A stretch of DNA of 64,000 nucleotides. Origin: Desulfobacteraceae bacterium (GTDB lineage: Bacteria; Desulfobacterota; Desulfobacteria; Desulfobacterales; Desulfobacteraceae). Made by a program: the position numbers and the translations under genes. Within the stretch, counting starts at the first letter, position 1, and each line of letters starts with the position of its first letter. Under the pieces are notes generated by a model that worked only from the letters and a program-made list of their open reading frames with translations, did no database searches and had not been told where the DNA came from. Location: contig JADGEQ010000003.1 in NCBI GenBank assembly GCA_016744295.1, positions 175,180 through 239,179 on the forward strand, read 5' to 3'. Below are positions 33,981 through 42,293 of this stretch, in pieces.

Positions 33981-34322
33981 CTACAGCTTTTTTAATAGCT
34001 GTTCAAAGGCGGTCTTGGCCGTTGGTGAAAACGTATGAAACTGCCGAAGGGTGTCACACTGATCTTTACAATATGCACAATTCTCAACCCCTTTTTCCAT
34101 TCCGCATGCCCTGACCTTACAGCTATCGCAATACCCGAGAAGCCTTCCATTTTCAGTGTGGCAGCCATCACAATTTATTTCTTTGGGTTTGATGTCTAAA
34201 CCATAGGCCTCCCGGATCATTTTTGAGGCCTCTGCCCTGGCCGTGTCATCGTCATTTTGTGTTGCAATGTACTGGGGACATTGGGAGCAGTTAAGCCCAC
34301 AGAAAGCTGTCATATTTGTCAT
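33981..34322 (-). CDS. DUF3795 Cys-rich protein
   Basis: A 113-residue protein of the DUF3795 family, beginning TAFCGLNCSQCPQYIAT. It has eleven or so cysteines in pairs (CGLNCSQC, CDGC, CDSCKVRAC, CAYCKDQC), suggesting zinc or Fe-S binding. AAAGGAGATC precedes the start. Function unknown in the family; it is on the same strand as the MOSC and YcaO genes but 143 bp away. Confidence 0.85.
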   Translation of the reverse strand: MTNMTAFCGLNCSQCPQYIATQNDDDTARAEASKMIREAYGLDIKPKEINCDGCHTENGRLLGYCDSCKVRACGMEKGVENCAYCKDQCDTLRQFHTFSPTAKTAFEQLLKKL

Positions 34323-34437
34323 AATAAAGATCTCCTTTAATAATGGAATTTAAAAAAATTAATTCCCCCGCTTAATAGCAAAATGCCCTGGTCACCACTC
34401 CATACCAAGAATCTGTTTAATTCCCCGGAGAAAAGTT

Positions 34438-34599
34438 TCAGATTTCCTGGGTGACGTCTTCTGCATCCGACGGCTTGTACAACATTTTTAATGCAAGCCT
34501 GTAAATGCGATCCTGAATAGATTTTACAAGGGTTTCAAGTGCCTCCCTATCCCCATTTTTGCAAGGTTGACAAGTGTTTCCATATCGGTATCCATTCAT
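34438..34599 (-). pseudogene. ECF sigma-factor N-terminal fragment (broken)
   Basis: A 53-codon frame whose residues 16-53 read as sigma-70 region 2 (GDREALETLVKSIQDRIY, then PSDAEDVTQEI) and then hit a stop. The expected upstream part METLVNLAK is in another frame, restored by adding one A to the A-run; the region 4 half is missing. So this is a remnant with a frameshift and a truncation. It is not derived from the intact ECF gene at 41098-41685 in any obvious way. Confidence 0.6.
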
Positions 34600-34673
34600 C
34601 CTCCCTTAAACATGGTCTACCCTCATTTATTAGTATAGACAGTTTTGTTTTCAAAGTGTGACAAAATATTCCA

Positions 34674-35138
34674 TTATGAACAAGCAATGTCAGAAACCTC
34701 CTTCACCGTCCGGCAAAATAATTTCTGAATGTCATATGCAATGTTCATGAGTACAGGGATCAGCAGCAGGGCATATATCACCAGAATGATGAGAATCAAT
34801 GCCTTTACAAGCCCGCCCCGGACCTCTCCCTCCTGTTCAAGCTCCCCCCCTGCCGTAATTGTGACATCCGGGTATGCCTTCTCTATTTTCGGTATAACCG
34901 CTTCCTGGAACAGATCAAAAACACTTGTTGCACTCAGGTTTTTTTTGTCCAGAGCAGCCTTGACCTCCACCACCCGCTTGCCGTTTTTCCGGTGAATGAA
35001 ACCGAATGATAGTTTTGACTCAAGAGTTGCAACCATTGTCAGGGGGACCAAAGATCCGTCCGAAAGGGTGATACCCATGTCAAGCAGCTGGTGGATATAT
35101 TGGCGCTGATCCTTGGCATCCCCGTCTCCGGCGGGCAC
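34674..35138 (-). pseudogene. RND efflux transporter fragment with internal deletion
   Basis: The frame starts inside a porter domain (DRQYIHQ-like KDQRQYIHQLLDMGI, SDGSLVPLTMVATLESKL) of a large RND pump, continues to the membrane segment LVKALILIILVIYALLL, and there jumps to what looks like the end of the pump (IPVLMNIAYDIQKLF). About 170 residues seem to be missing between them, and everything N-terminal is missing. The first codon is a GTG without context. The intact RND pump at 54196-57333 shows the normal layout. Confidence 0.65.
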
Positions 35139-35161
35139 CAGGTTACATTGAAGTTTTGAAT
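35134..35161 (+). repeat. 28-bp repeat, copy A
   Basis: Begins GGCACCAGGTTACATT and matches the 28 bases at 40843-40870 at 25 positions. It lies exactly at the junction between the RND fragment and the IS91-like remnant, so it may mark an element end or a recombination point. Confidence 0.5.
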
Positions 35162-35308
35162 CAGTTTTTTGCGTTGGCCCTGTTTTCCCAGGAACCTATG
35201 ATCTATATCCCGACAGAAGAATCCAATGATGGTATTGCCAAGGTAATGTATACGTCGAAAGACCGAAAATCCAGACAAAACAGGGCGGTGCTATTTTTCA
35301 AAACCTAG
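35147..35308 (+). pseudogene. IS91/IS801-type transposase remnant
   Basis: An open frame without a start codon, ending at TAG 35306-35308. The central residues FSQEPMIYIPTEESNDGIAK and VMYTSKDRKS match the C-terminal region of IS91/IS801-like transposases as I recall it (pattern SQERM-Y-P, AKV-Y-SKDGK). The flanking parts of the transposase are absent. It supports past insertion or deletion at this site. Confidence 0.5.
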
Positions 35309-35315
35309 GGGTATT

Positions 35316-35347
35316 TGTCCCGGGTGTTAAGTTCCACACCCGGGACA
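35316..35347 (-). terminator. Stem-loop after the M20 peptidase gene
   Basis: Perfect 12-bp arms TGTCCCGGGTGT (35316-35327) and ACACCCGGGACA (35336-35347) with an 8-nt loop, 21 nt past the stop of the minus-strand tct-amidohydrolase operon. There is only AAATACC after the stem, so termination may be incomplete. Confidence 0.6.
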
Positions 35348-35368
35348 GGTCACTAAATCACAGATATT

Positions 35369-36577
35369 TCAGGGCAGATGGCCGTCTATAACGATTTGTG
35401 CCAACAGAGCCATGCCCTTTTCCAGGGCCTGGTCGTCAAAATCAAATTTACCATTGTGCAAGGGAACCGGCTTTTGCCCTTCTGGTGTCACGCCGATCCG
35501 TATAAAAGCACCCTCGGATACTGTTTGCAGGTAAAGGGAAAAATCCTCTGCTCCCATGCAGGATTGGGACAACAATGTCAGATCTTCCAAGGGCATAATC
35601 TGCCTGGCTGCAGCCTGTACGGCAGCCACACCCGAATCTGAGTTGCACAAAGGCGGAACCAAGTCCTCAAAAACCAGGTTGTATCTGCATCTGTCAGTTT
35701 CGGCAATGCCTTTAACAATTCTTTTGATGGCTGCCTTTAAGCTGGTTTGAACCGTCTCATTCAGACAGCGGATAGTGCCGGTGAGGATGACTTCATCGGG
35801 CATAACGTTAAAAACCTGTCCACCGTTGATGGTGCAGACCGACAGGACTGCGCTGTCCAGGGCATTCACTTCCCGGCCGACCACGCAGTTAAGATGTTGA
35901 ACAATTTGACAGGCTGTCAAAATTCCATCCGGGGCCTGATGGGGATAGGCACCATGATTTCCGGATGTGGTGATTCTGATTTCAAACCGTCCGGCACAGG
36001 CCATATAATTTCCAGGGTAAACACCTATCTGGCCGGTGGGTATCCATGGCCAGCCATGACAGGCAAAGATACGATCTACCCTGGGATTGGCCAGCACCCC
36101 TTGGTCAATCATGCATTGGGCTCCCCGAAGCGTTTCTTCACCTGGCTGAAATATCAGTTTGACCGTACCGCCATAGCTTTCCTTCAAACGAGACAGAAGA
36201 ATGCCGGCACCGAGCACCATGGCGGTATTGCCGTCGTGACCACAGGCGTGCATAATATCGGGATATTTAGAACTATATTCAAGTTTGGTTTTTTCCTTTA
36301 AGGGCAGAGCGTCCATGTCGGCCCTGAGTGCTGTTACCGGATGAGAATCAAGTGCGGCCCGGCCTTCTATGACACCCAGAACCCCGGACTCTGTATCAAG
36401 AGAAACGGTATTGATGCCTGACTGGGTCAACAAAGACTCAATTGCCCGGGAAGTTCGTTTTTCCTGGAAACCCAACTCCGGGTGGCGGTGCAAATCGCGC
36501 CGAAAAGAGGTCATGGGTCCGGCAAGTTCCCGGGCTAATTCATTAACCCGCAAAGAAAGATCTTTTTTTTCAGGCAA
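35369..36577 (-). CDS. M20-family amidohydrolase (hippurate/N-acyl amino acid hydrolase type)
   Basis: A 402-residue metal-dependent amidohydrolase. Metal and catalytic motifs: ADMDALPLKE near residue 90, HACGHDGN near 112, QPGEETLRGAQ near 146 and GAEDFS near 355. The start is a TTG at 36575-36577 within the end of tctA, with AAGGA about 10 nt upstream. It is the last gene of the tctCBA operon, so it probably splits an N-acyl or amide compound brought in by that transporter, or one related to it. Confidence 0.88.
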   Translation of the reverse strand: MPEKKDLSLRVNELARELAGPMTSFRRDLHRHPELGFQEKRTSRAIESLLTQSGINTVSLDTESGVLGVIEGRAALDSHPVTALRADMDALPLKEKTKLEYSSKYPDIMHACGHDGNTAMVLGAGILLSRLKESYGGTVKLIFQPGEETLRGAQCMIDQGVLANPRVDRIFACHGWPWIPTGQIGVYPGNYMACAGRFEIRITTSGNHGAYPHQAPDGILTACQIVQHLNCVVGREVNALDSAVLSVCTINGGQVFNVMPDEVILTGTIRCLNETVQTSLKAAIKRIVKGIAETDRCRYNLVFEDLVPPLCNSDSGVAAVQAAARQIMPLEDLTLLSQSCMGAEDFSLYLQTVSEGAFIRIGVTPEGQKPVPLHNGKFDFDDQALEKGMALLAQIVIDGHLP

Positions 36578-38048
36578 TTTGTTTTTTCCTTTTCATTTTT
36601 ATCAGGACAAACACCGCCAGAATTGCCATTCCAAGAAAGAACGCAGAGATTGGCCGGGTGACGAAAATACCCAGGCTGCCATCGGACAAGGTTAGACTTT
36701 GACGAATGGCCCTCTCTCCAATGGGTTCAAGAATAAAGGCAATGAGCAAAGGTGCCAGGGCAAACCCGAATTTACGCATGAAATAGGCCACAACACCAAA
36801 TATCAGCATGAGCCAGAGATCTGTGAAACTTGAGTTAAAACCAAAGACGCCAACCGTGCACAGGACTGTGGTGACCGGATAGACAATGGAGCTTGGTACC
36901 TTGGCGATGAGCGAAAAAAACCGTATGGACACCCGTCCCACCACAGGCAAAAAGAAAATGGCCACCAGCAATGCAGCAAAAATACTGTAAACCATGGAAA
37001 TATTTTCTTTGAACAGAGCCGGACCCGGCGTGAGGCCATGTATGAGAAATGCCCCCAGCAACACTGCCGTGGTGACATCACCGGGAATACCCAGCGCCAT
37101 CAAAGGAATCAACGCCCCGCCGCAGGTGGAATTATTGCCGGATTCTGCCGCAGCCACACCTTCTATGGCGCCATGACCGAATTTTTCAGGATGTTTGGAA
37201 ACCCGTTTGGTTTCGGCATAGGTCAGAAAGGTTGCCGGAGTTGCGCCCAGGCCCGGAATAGCACCGATGAACAATCCGATTATACTGCCCCGAAAAATTG
37301 TGGGCAGACAGCGCTTGATGTCTGCCCAGGAGGCTCGATCCTTGCCAATTGGAATTGACTTGAGCATGTCTTTTCCCTTGGCTTCCGACTGCATCAAAAC
37401 CTCGGAAACAGCGAACAGTCCTATCATGAGAACCATCATGTTAATGCCGTTGAACAGGGTTGGCATGCCAAAGGTAAACCGCGGTGTGGACATCATGGGG
37501 TCCAGGCCGACAGTGCCGAGCAAAAAGCCCACCACAGCCGCCATGACACCCTTGAGAACAGAATCACCAGAAACCCCGGCTACGATGGCCAGGGAAAAGA
37601 CGATCAGGCTGGCATATTCCGGAGGACCAAATTTCAAGGAGATCCGGGCCAGAAAAACAGCCAAAAAGATCAGACAAATCGTGGAAAAAGCATCGGCCAG
37701 CACAGAAGAACATAAGGCAACATCCATGGCCCTGCCGGCCTGCCCCTTTTGAGCCAGGGGGAATCCGTCAAAAACCGTAACCGCCGCAGCAGGTGAACCG
37801 GGTGTATTAATGAGTATGGCAGGGATGGCCCCTCCGAACAGACAGCCTTTATAGGTACCCAAAAGCACACAAAAAGCCGTGATGGGAGAAAGGCTGTATG
37901 TCAAAGGGATGATAAGCGCTATTCCCATGGTGCCGGTCAGACCCGGGACGGCACCCATAAAGACCCCGTAAACAACACCCAAAAAGATTGCGGCAATGTT
38001 GCCCATGGTCAAAACCATCTGAAAACCGATCATAAGTTCATTAAGCAT
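36570..38048 (-). CDS. tctA: Tripartite tricarboxylate transporter, large membrane subunit TctA
   Basis: A 492-residue TctA protein with about eleven hydrophobic segments. Signatures: GAVPGLTGTMGIALIIPLTY near residue 32, GAIPAILINTPGSPAA near 73 and GALIPLMALGIPGDVTTAVL near 315. It forms the transport channel with TctB and receives substrate from TctC. It starts 8 nt after tctB and overlaps the amidohydrolase start. Confidence 0.94.
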   Translation of the reverse strand: MLNELMIGFQMVLTMGNIAAIFLGVVYGVFMGAVPGLTGTMGIALIIPLTYSLSPITAFCVLLGTYKGCLFGGAIPAILINTPGSPAAAVTVFDGFPLAQKGQAGRAMDVALCSSVLADAFSTICLIFLAVFLARISLKFGPPEYASLIVFSLAIVAGVSGDSVLKGVMAAVVGFLLGTVGLDPMMSTPRFTFGMPTLFNGINMMVLMIGLFAVSEVLMQSEAKGKDMLKSIPIGKDRASWADIKRCLPTIFRGSIIGLFIGAIPGLGATPATFLTYAETKRVSKHPEKFGHGAIEGVAAAESGNNSTCGGALIPLMALGIPGDVTTAVLLGAFLIHGLTPGPALFKENISMVYSIFAALLVAIFFLPVVGRVSIRFFSLIAKVPSSIVYPVTTVLCTVGVFGFNSSFTDLWLMLIFGVVAYFMRKFGFALAPLLIAFILEPIGERAIRQSLTLSDGSLGIFVTRPISAFFLGMAILAVFVLIKMKRKKQIA

Positions 38049-38056
38049 GACAACCT

Positions 38057-38533
38057 CTATTGTAGGGGGACTTTAAGTCCATAGGTAAACAACACAAAAA
38101 CGACTCCTGTCAGGACAAGGCTGATGGCTGCAATACGAACCGGTCGGCGCTGGCCGAAAGACAACATTAAAAGCGCCACCACCGGGGGGGTGGCCAATAA
38201 AAATCCAACATGTTCAAACAGTATAAAGTAGAGAGCGACGATTGCCACGCATAGAAATGGCCGAACGCTTGGTGCGGTATCCATCCTGGGGATAAACAGG
38301 TCAGCAGGGCCTGCCCATTTTTCGTGACGATAAAGTGCCAGAAAGGATTTAACGATCAGGGAGAAACTTAAAACAGCCAATGCCACGGCTGCTATTTTTG
38401 GGAAAAAACGCGGAGAAATTTCAGCAGAGCCTCCCATACTCACATAATTGGGTATCAGAAAAAAAAGAACAATAAGAGAGCAGACGAAAAGCCCGCCCCC
38501 GCTTAAAAAATCAATTTTATATCGGTTGTACAT
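38057..38533 (-). CDS. tctB: Tripartite tricarboxylate transporter, small membrane subunit TctB
   Basis: A 158-residue four-helix protein of the TctB family, in the standard position between tctC and tctA. Hydrophobic segments are at about 12-30, 45-65, 88-120 and 130-155. The sequence is weakly conserved in the family, so context carries much of the call. It is separated from tctC by 60 nt that contain a strong hairpin. Confidence 0.85.
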   Translation of the reverse strand: MYNRYKIDFLSGGGLFVCSLIVLFFLIPNYVSMGGSAEISPRFFPKIAAVALAVLSFSLIVKSFLALYRHEKWAGPADLFIPRMDTAPSVRPFLCVAIVALYFILFEHVGFLLATPPVVALLMLSFGQRRPVRIAAISLVLTGVVFVLFTYGLKVPLQ

Positions 38534-38557
38534 GGCAAGAGGATCCTTTTTTTGCTT

Positions 38558-38583
38558 GGCCCCGGAGCGGATACTCCGGGGCC
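38558..38583 (-). terminator. Hairpin between tctC and tctB
   Basis: Arms GGCCCCGGAG (38558-38567) and CTCCGGGGCC (38574-38583) with a 6-nt loop, beginning 11 nt past the tctC stop. No T-run follows on the minus strand. Such hairpins after binding-protein genes often stabilise or partly terminate the message so that the binding protein is made in excess. Confidence 0.6.
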
Positions 38584-38593
38584 CTTTGTTTCT

Positions 38594-39559
38594 CTATTTA
38601 GCGGACAAACCAGCATCGCGGATGATCCTGCCCTGTTGTTCATAGATCTCTTTGATATACAGGCCGAAATCCTTTGAATCAAGGTAGGCTGTCTTGATCA
38701 TAATCTTGTCCATCAATTGGACAAACTTGGGATCCGCCATAACCTTTTTAACGGCTTTTTCAAGCTTTGCCACAACCGGTGCCGGTATGCCCTTGGGGCC
38801 GGCAATTCCCAAACATGAAGGCGCTACAATGTCATACCCTAATTCCTTGAGGGTGGGTACTTCGGGAAATTCTTTCATCCTTTCAGCATCAAACACAGCC
38901 AGCAGACGCATTTCTCCGGCTTTGACCTGGGGCACCCACTCGGTAACCCCGGCCACCGCACTGATGTGGCCGCCCATGGCTGCCGTGACGGCTTCGGCGC
39001 CATTCTTAAAGGGGATTGCCTTTAAATCGATACCGGTTTCTTTTTTCAGCCGCTCCATGACCAGGTGCTGGGGGTTGCCTGAACCGGACAAACCGTAGGA
39101 GACCTTGCCTGGATTCTTTTTGGCATAGGCGATAAGGTCATCCAGGGTATTAAATGGAGAATCGGCCTTGACGACCAGGGCGTAATGCCACAGCCCGTAA
39201 CGGGCTATGGGCGTGAAATCGGTCAGGGGGTTAAAGGGAAGCTCCTGCATATGCGGTGTGATAGCTGCCGGTGCTGTGACCAGGGTGAAAAGGTTATACC
39301 CGTCCGGCCTCTGGGTGGAGGCAATACTGGCTGCGACAGATCCGCCGCCGCCGGGTTTGTTCTGGGCAATGATGGTCTGTCCCAATTCCTTTTCCAGAAG
39401 AGAAGCCATCATACGCGCACTCATATCTGTGGTTCCGCCAGCGCCGTAAGCTATTGTTAATCTGACAGGTTTGTTTGGCCACTCTCCAGCCATTACATTT
39501 GAGACCATCAAAACACTTATTAGCACTGACAATCCCAGCGCATGAATAATTTTGAACAT
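38594..39559 (-). CDS. tctC: Tripartite tricarboxylate transporter substrate-binding protein TctC (Bug family)
   Basis: A 321-residue periplasmic binding protein with a signal peptide (residues 1-24, VSNVMAGEW). Bug-family landmarks are WPNKPVRLTIAYGAGGTTD near residue 27, NKPGGGGSVAA near 65 and YGLSGSGNPQHL near 148. Bug proteins bind carboxylates or related small molecules. First gene of the operon, preceded by the divergent-free gap to the RpiR-type regulator. Confidence 0.92.
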   Translation of the reverse strand: MFKIIHALGLSVLISVLMVSNVMAGEWPNKPVRLTIAYGAGGTTDMSARMMASLLEKELGQTIIAQNKPGGGGSVAASIASTQRPDGYNLFTLVTAPAAITPHMQELPFNPLTDFTPIARYGLWHYALVVKADSPFNTLDDLIAYAKKNPGKVSYGLSGSGNPQHLVMERLKKETGIDLKAIPFKNGAEAVTAAMGGHISAVAGVTEWVPQVKAGEMRLLAVFDAERMKEFPEVPTLKELGYDIVAPSCLGIAGPKGIPAPVVAKLEKAVKKVMADPKFVQLMDKIMIKTAYLDSKDFGLYIKEIYEQQGRIIRDAGLSAK

Positions 39560-39662
39560 AAATAACTCCTTAAAATAATATTAGTGGTTAACTTTATATG
39601 TGGTCTTCAATGGCGGGCATTTTTTTCGCCGGCCAAAAAATAGTTGCAAATCTGTGCCTATA

Positions 39663-40544
39663 TCAATTTTCCAAAAAACCGAAATGTTGGTTCAAAATAA
39701 GTTCGGTGCCGGCAGGATAGTCTGGGTCTTTGCGGCGGCATTTATCCGCCACAGTCAAGGACAAGGCTTCCAGAGTGGCAGTCCAGGCAGCGTTACTTTC
39801 AAAAACTGCCGGCTCTATCTGGGGCACCACAAGCTGAATATCGGCAAGATGGGACAGGGGCGTCACCTCGGAATCCGTCATCAGGATAAGCTGAGCCCCG
39901 ATATTTTTGAGCTCCTCAGCTATCTTTAAAGAATTTCGAGAATAGCGCCTTCGGGAGACGATGAAAACAACGTCATCTTTGCCCACATTCAATAATTCAG
40001 GGGGGAAAGCTGAGTGTGCATCGCCCAGCATGCAGACCCTTGGCCTTATATACTGAAGGTTTACATACATCATAAAAACCAATCCATAGGATGTACGGTG
40101 TCCCATGAAATACAAGGGGCGCTCAGTTTCGGCCAGAATCTGTGCTATCCTGGCAAAGATGTCCATATCCATGTGGTTGTAAGCATGCTGGATAGCCTGG
40201 AGCGTATAGGGGATATGGCGAATCAGAGGGTTTTCCCCATTGGGGTCATCGTCACTGGCTCGCAAATACCGCATGATGGGGGATTCAAGGCGATTCTCCA
40301 TTAGTTCCTGGCGCTCGGCCTGGAATTCGGCGAAATCCCGATATCCCAAAACATGAATCAGAAAACGCACAGTGGAAGCCTTACTCACGCCTGCTTTAGC
40401 ACTCAGCATGATCAGGGTTTCAAAGGCCAGGCTATTCTGGTTATTACGAAACAATTCAACAAGTTTGGCCTGGGTAGTAGTCAATTTTTTCAAGGCCCGG
40501 ATGCGTGCAAACAGGTCTGGTTGATTTTTGGACTCTTTGTTCAA
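39663..40544 (-). CDS. RpiR/MurR-family transcriptional regulator
   Basis: A 293-residue regulator: N-terminal HTH of the RpiR type (about 10-85; LSAKAGVSKASTVRFL) and a SIS domain (about 125-260; YFMGHRTSYGLVF, VFIVSRRRYSRNSL). The start at the TTG 40542-40544 is chosen because GGGGGC lies just upstream and because the longer reading to 40607 runs through a good promoter. It lies upstream of tctC on the same strand and probably controls that operon, though an SIS ligand would usually be a sugar phosphate. Confidence 0.85.
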   Translation of the reverse strand: MNKESKNQPDLFARIRALKKLTTTQAKLVELFRNNQNSLAFETLIMLSAKAGVSKASTVRFLIHVLGYRDFAEFQAERQELMENRLESPIMRYLRASDDDPNGENPLIRHIPYTLQAIQHAYNHMDMDIFARIAQILAETERPLYFMGHRTSYGLVFMMYVNLQYIRPRVCMLGDAHSAFPPELLNVGKDDVVFIVSRRRYSRNSLKIAEELKNIGAQLILMTDSEVTPLSHLADIQLVVPQIEPAVFESNAAWTATLEALSLTVADKCRRKDPDYPAGTELILNQHFGFLEN

Positions 40545-40579
40545 TTTCGCCCCCTTGTTTGTAACATTTGTTTCAATGC

Positions 40580-40607
40580 TTATTACACACAAGACAATCT
40601 CTGTCAA
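40580..40607 (-). promoter_or_regulatory. Sigma-70-type promoter of the RpiR-type regulator
   Basis: On the minus strand TTGACA (40607-40602) and TAATAA (40585-40580) are 16 bp apart, about 36 bp before the TTG start. Confidence 0.5.
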
Positions 40608-40702
40608 GGGGGTTTTTTTAAAATATTCTTGATGATAAAACTGTTTTTTTCCCCGGGTACTGGCAGGGTATGGTTTATCCGAAACTTGTCCTGTAACAAC
40701 TT

Positions 40703-40801
40703 TTAATTGTTTAGGGCCACATAAATCGTTGGCACGCCAACCAGCACTGTGGCGGGATGGCAGCGGATTTGCTCATACAGGGTTTCGAACTTTTGAAAAG
40801 T
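40703..40801 (-). pseudogene. Fragment resembling an AMP-binding acyl-CoA synthetase
   Basis: A 32-codon piece ending in a stop: residues 5-15 FETLYEQIRCH and 18-30 TVLVGVPTIYVAL match the pattern seen in AMP-binding synthetases (FDP..VL..I..H.VT...GVPTMY.ALL). An in-frame stop lies three codons upstream. Too short to be certain; treated as decayed sequence. Confidence 0.35.
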
Positions 40802-40842
40802 GGATGTTCAGGATCTGATTCCGACCCGGTTATGATCTCCCT

Positions 40843-40870
40843 GGCACCAGGTTAGATTAAAATTTTGAAT
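40843..40870 (+). repeat. 28-bp repeat, copy B
   Basis: Begins GGCACCAGGTTAGATT and differs from the copy at 35134-35161 at three positions. Like that copy it lies in decayed sequence, next to the acyl-CoA synthetase fragment. Confidence 0.5.
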
Positions 40871-40892
40871 ATGCTGCCTTCTAATTTTATGC

Positions 40893-41108
40893 TTAAAGAG
40901 AATCAAGGCATCTGTCTATCCGGCCTACCAGTTTTCGGGGCATTTCCTGGCTGGCAAAGGCCTGACAGACTCCCTGTTCAGCCTTGGTATCCAGAACATA
41001 CAGCCGCTGACAATGGATGCAGCCCAACCGATGGGCCAGAGCTCCCGGGCTAGGATTATTACGGATATCCCGGGTTCGCAGCCAGTGACGGAACTCGTTA
41101 CACTCCAT
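40893..41108 (-). CDS. Small zinc-type anti-sigma factor
   Basis: A 71-residue protein overlapping the end of the sigma gene by 11 nt. It has the HxxxCxxC motif of zinc anti-sigma (zf-HC2) proteins as HRLGCIHC at about residues 27-34, and an early Cys in MECNEF. No membrane segment is present, so it is a cytoplasmic anti-sigma, possibly responding to redox or zinc state. Residues 45-71 have no recognised domain. Confidence 0.7.
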   Translation of the reverse strand: MECNEFRHWLRTRDIRNNPSPGALAHRLGCIHCQRLYVLDTKAEQGVCQAFASQEMPRKLVGRIDRCLDSL

Positions 41109-41685
41109 GTTTTGGATAGGTTTGTTTAAAATTAATGTTTAATATCTTTTCTTTGTGGCTCATCTGTTTTAATAAACTTTTTTTTAATCCTTCCCTGGCC
41201 CGGGTTAACCGTGACATGACGGTTCCCATGGGGATCTCAAGAATATTGGCAATCTCCTTGTAGAGCATGTCATCCATATAGTAAAGCATTAAGACCTCCC
41301 TGTACTTTAGAGGCAGTTTATCAATGGCTGTCTGCAGCATGTTTATTGCTGATTTTCCCACAAGGATCTCTTCTGCATCCTTTTGTTTTATCTGGTTTTG
41401 TAAAAATTCAATATAATCGGTTTCAGACAGCCGCTGCTGGTTTTTATTTTTTTGACAATTTTTCAGAAAATTGTTTCTCAATATTCTCAACAGCCAGGGC
41501 TTGCAGCTGCTTGGCTCCTTCAACTGATGAAATTTATTAAAGGCCATCAAATAGGTCTCCTGGACAATATCTTCTGCATCAAACACATTACCGGTATATT
41601 TGAGTGCCACATTATACAAAAGTTTCATGTGGGGATACGCCAATTTTTTAAATGCCTGGCTGGATACTTTTTGTTTAAGTTCCAT
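41098..41685 (-). CDS. ECF-type RNA polymerase sigma factor
   Basis: A 195-residue ECF sigma factor: region 2 (about 15-85) with DAEDIVQETYLMAF, and region 4 (about 120-178) with LPLKYREVLMLYYMDDMLY and the recognition helix IPMGTVMSRLTRAREGLK. The linker of about 40 residues is rich in K, Q and E. It is coupled to the anti-sigma by an 11-nt overlap. Target promoters are not identified. Confidence 0.92.
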   Translation of the reverse strand: MELKQKVSSQAFKKLAYPHMKLLYNVALKYTGNVFDAEDIVQETYLMAFNKFHQLKEPSSCKPWLLRILRNNFLKNCQKNKNQQRLSETDYIEFLQNQIKQKDAEEILVGKSAINMLQTAIDKLPLKYREVLMLYYMDDMLYKEIANILEIPMGTVMSRLTRAREGLKKSLLKQMSHKEKILNINFKQTYPKHGV

Positions 41686-42293
41686 GTGACCATTTCCCGA
41701 TTTTGCCCCTCATCTTTTAAGGTAATCAGAATATGAATCAATTCAATTGCCCAGGGCAATTTTCTTTTTACCTGCCGAGCCTGTCTGTCAAATCCGACAG
41801 GCACCACAGGGTTTTTATCTAAAGACAGCCCCGTCTGTTTTTTTATTCCCAAAATTTTTATAGCCGCCGTTTCAAGAGGCACCATGACAGTTTATTGATT
41901 AAACTACTGAAATTTATATTTTAAAAGATAAAATTCATCAAAACCACCCCTTGATTTTGTAGGCACTACGCCATTTTGGCGTGGATAGCTATATCCCTTG
42001 ACTGGCAAGGCTTTTCCATATCTGGTATCTTGCTAAATTATTAAAAGCCCGGACTGGTAGATGAGGTGCTCGGTAATTTGCCAGATTTGACGCGTCACTA
42101 TTGATTCCATTACTCACGAGGAAACCAAGATGAGTTTATGACTTTTTTGTTTTTTTAATATCTTTATCCAATGCAACACTGTTAAGATACCTTCATAGAT
42201 ATAATTTTGTCAGAACATTGGGGTAACTAACTCACTACAATTGCGGGTGATCATGTGGGAGAGGATCACTCGAGAATTGTCAGGAATTGGTAT
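41686..42293. other. 608-bp intergenic region
   Basis: No gene that I can support. An open frame on the minus strand reaches from 41885 into the sigma gene but has no recognisable domain. A small hairpin ACGCC-ATTTT-GGCGT is at 41968-41982. The sequence near 41990-42110 reads on the minus strand like a decayed coding region with in-frame stops, identity unknown. The sigma promoter should lie near 41690-41760. Confidence 0.4.

Noticed and set aside
41625..41885. 86-codon minus-strand frame upstream of the ECF sigma gene
   Set aside because: No recognisable domain, no ribosome binding site seen, and it overlaps the sigma start region where its promoter must lie.
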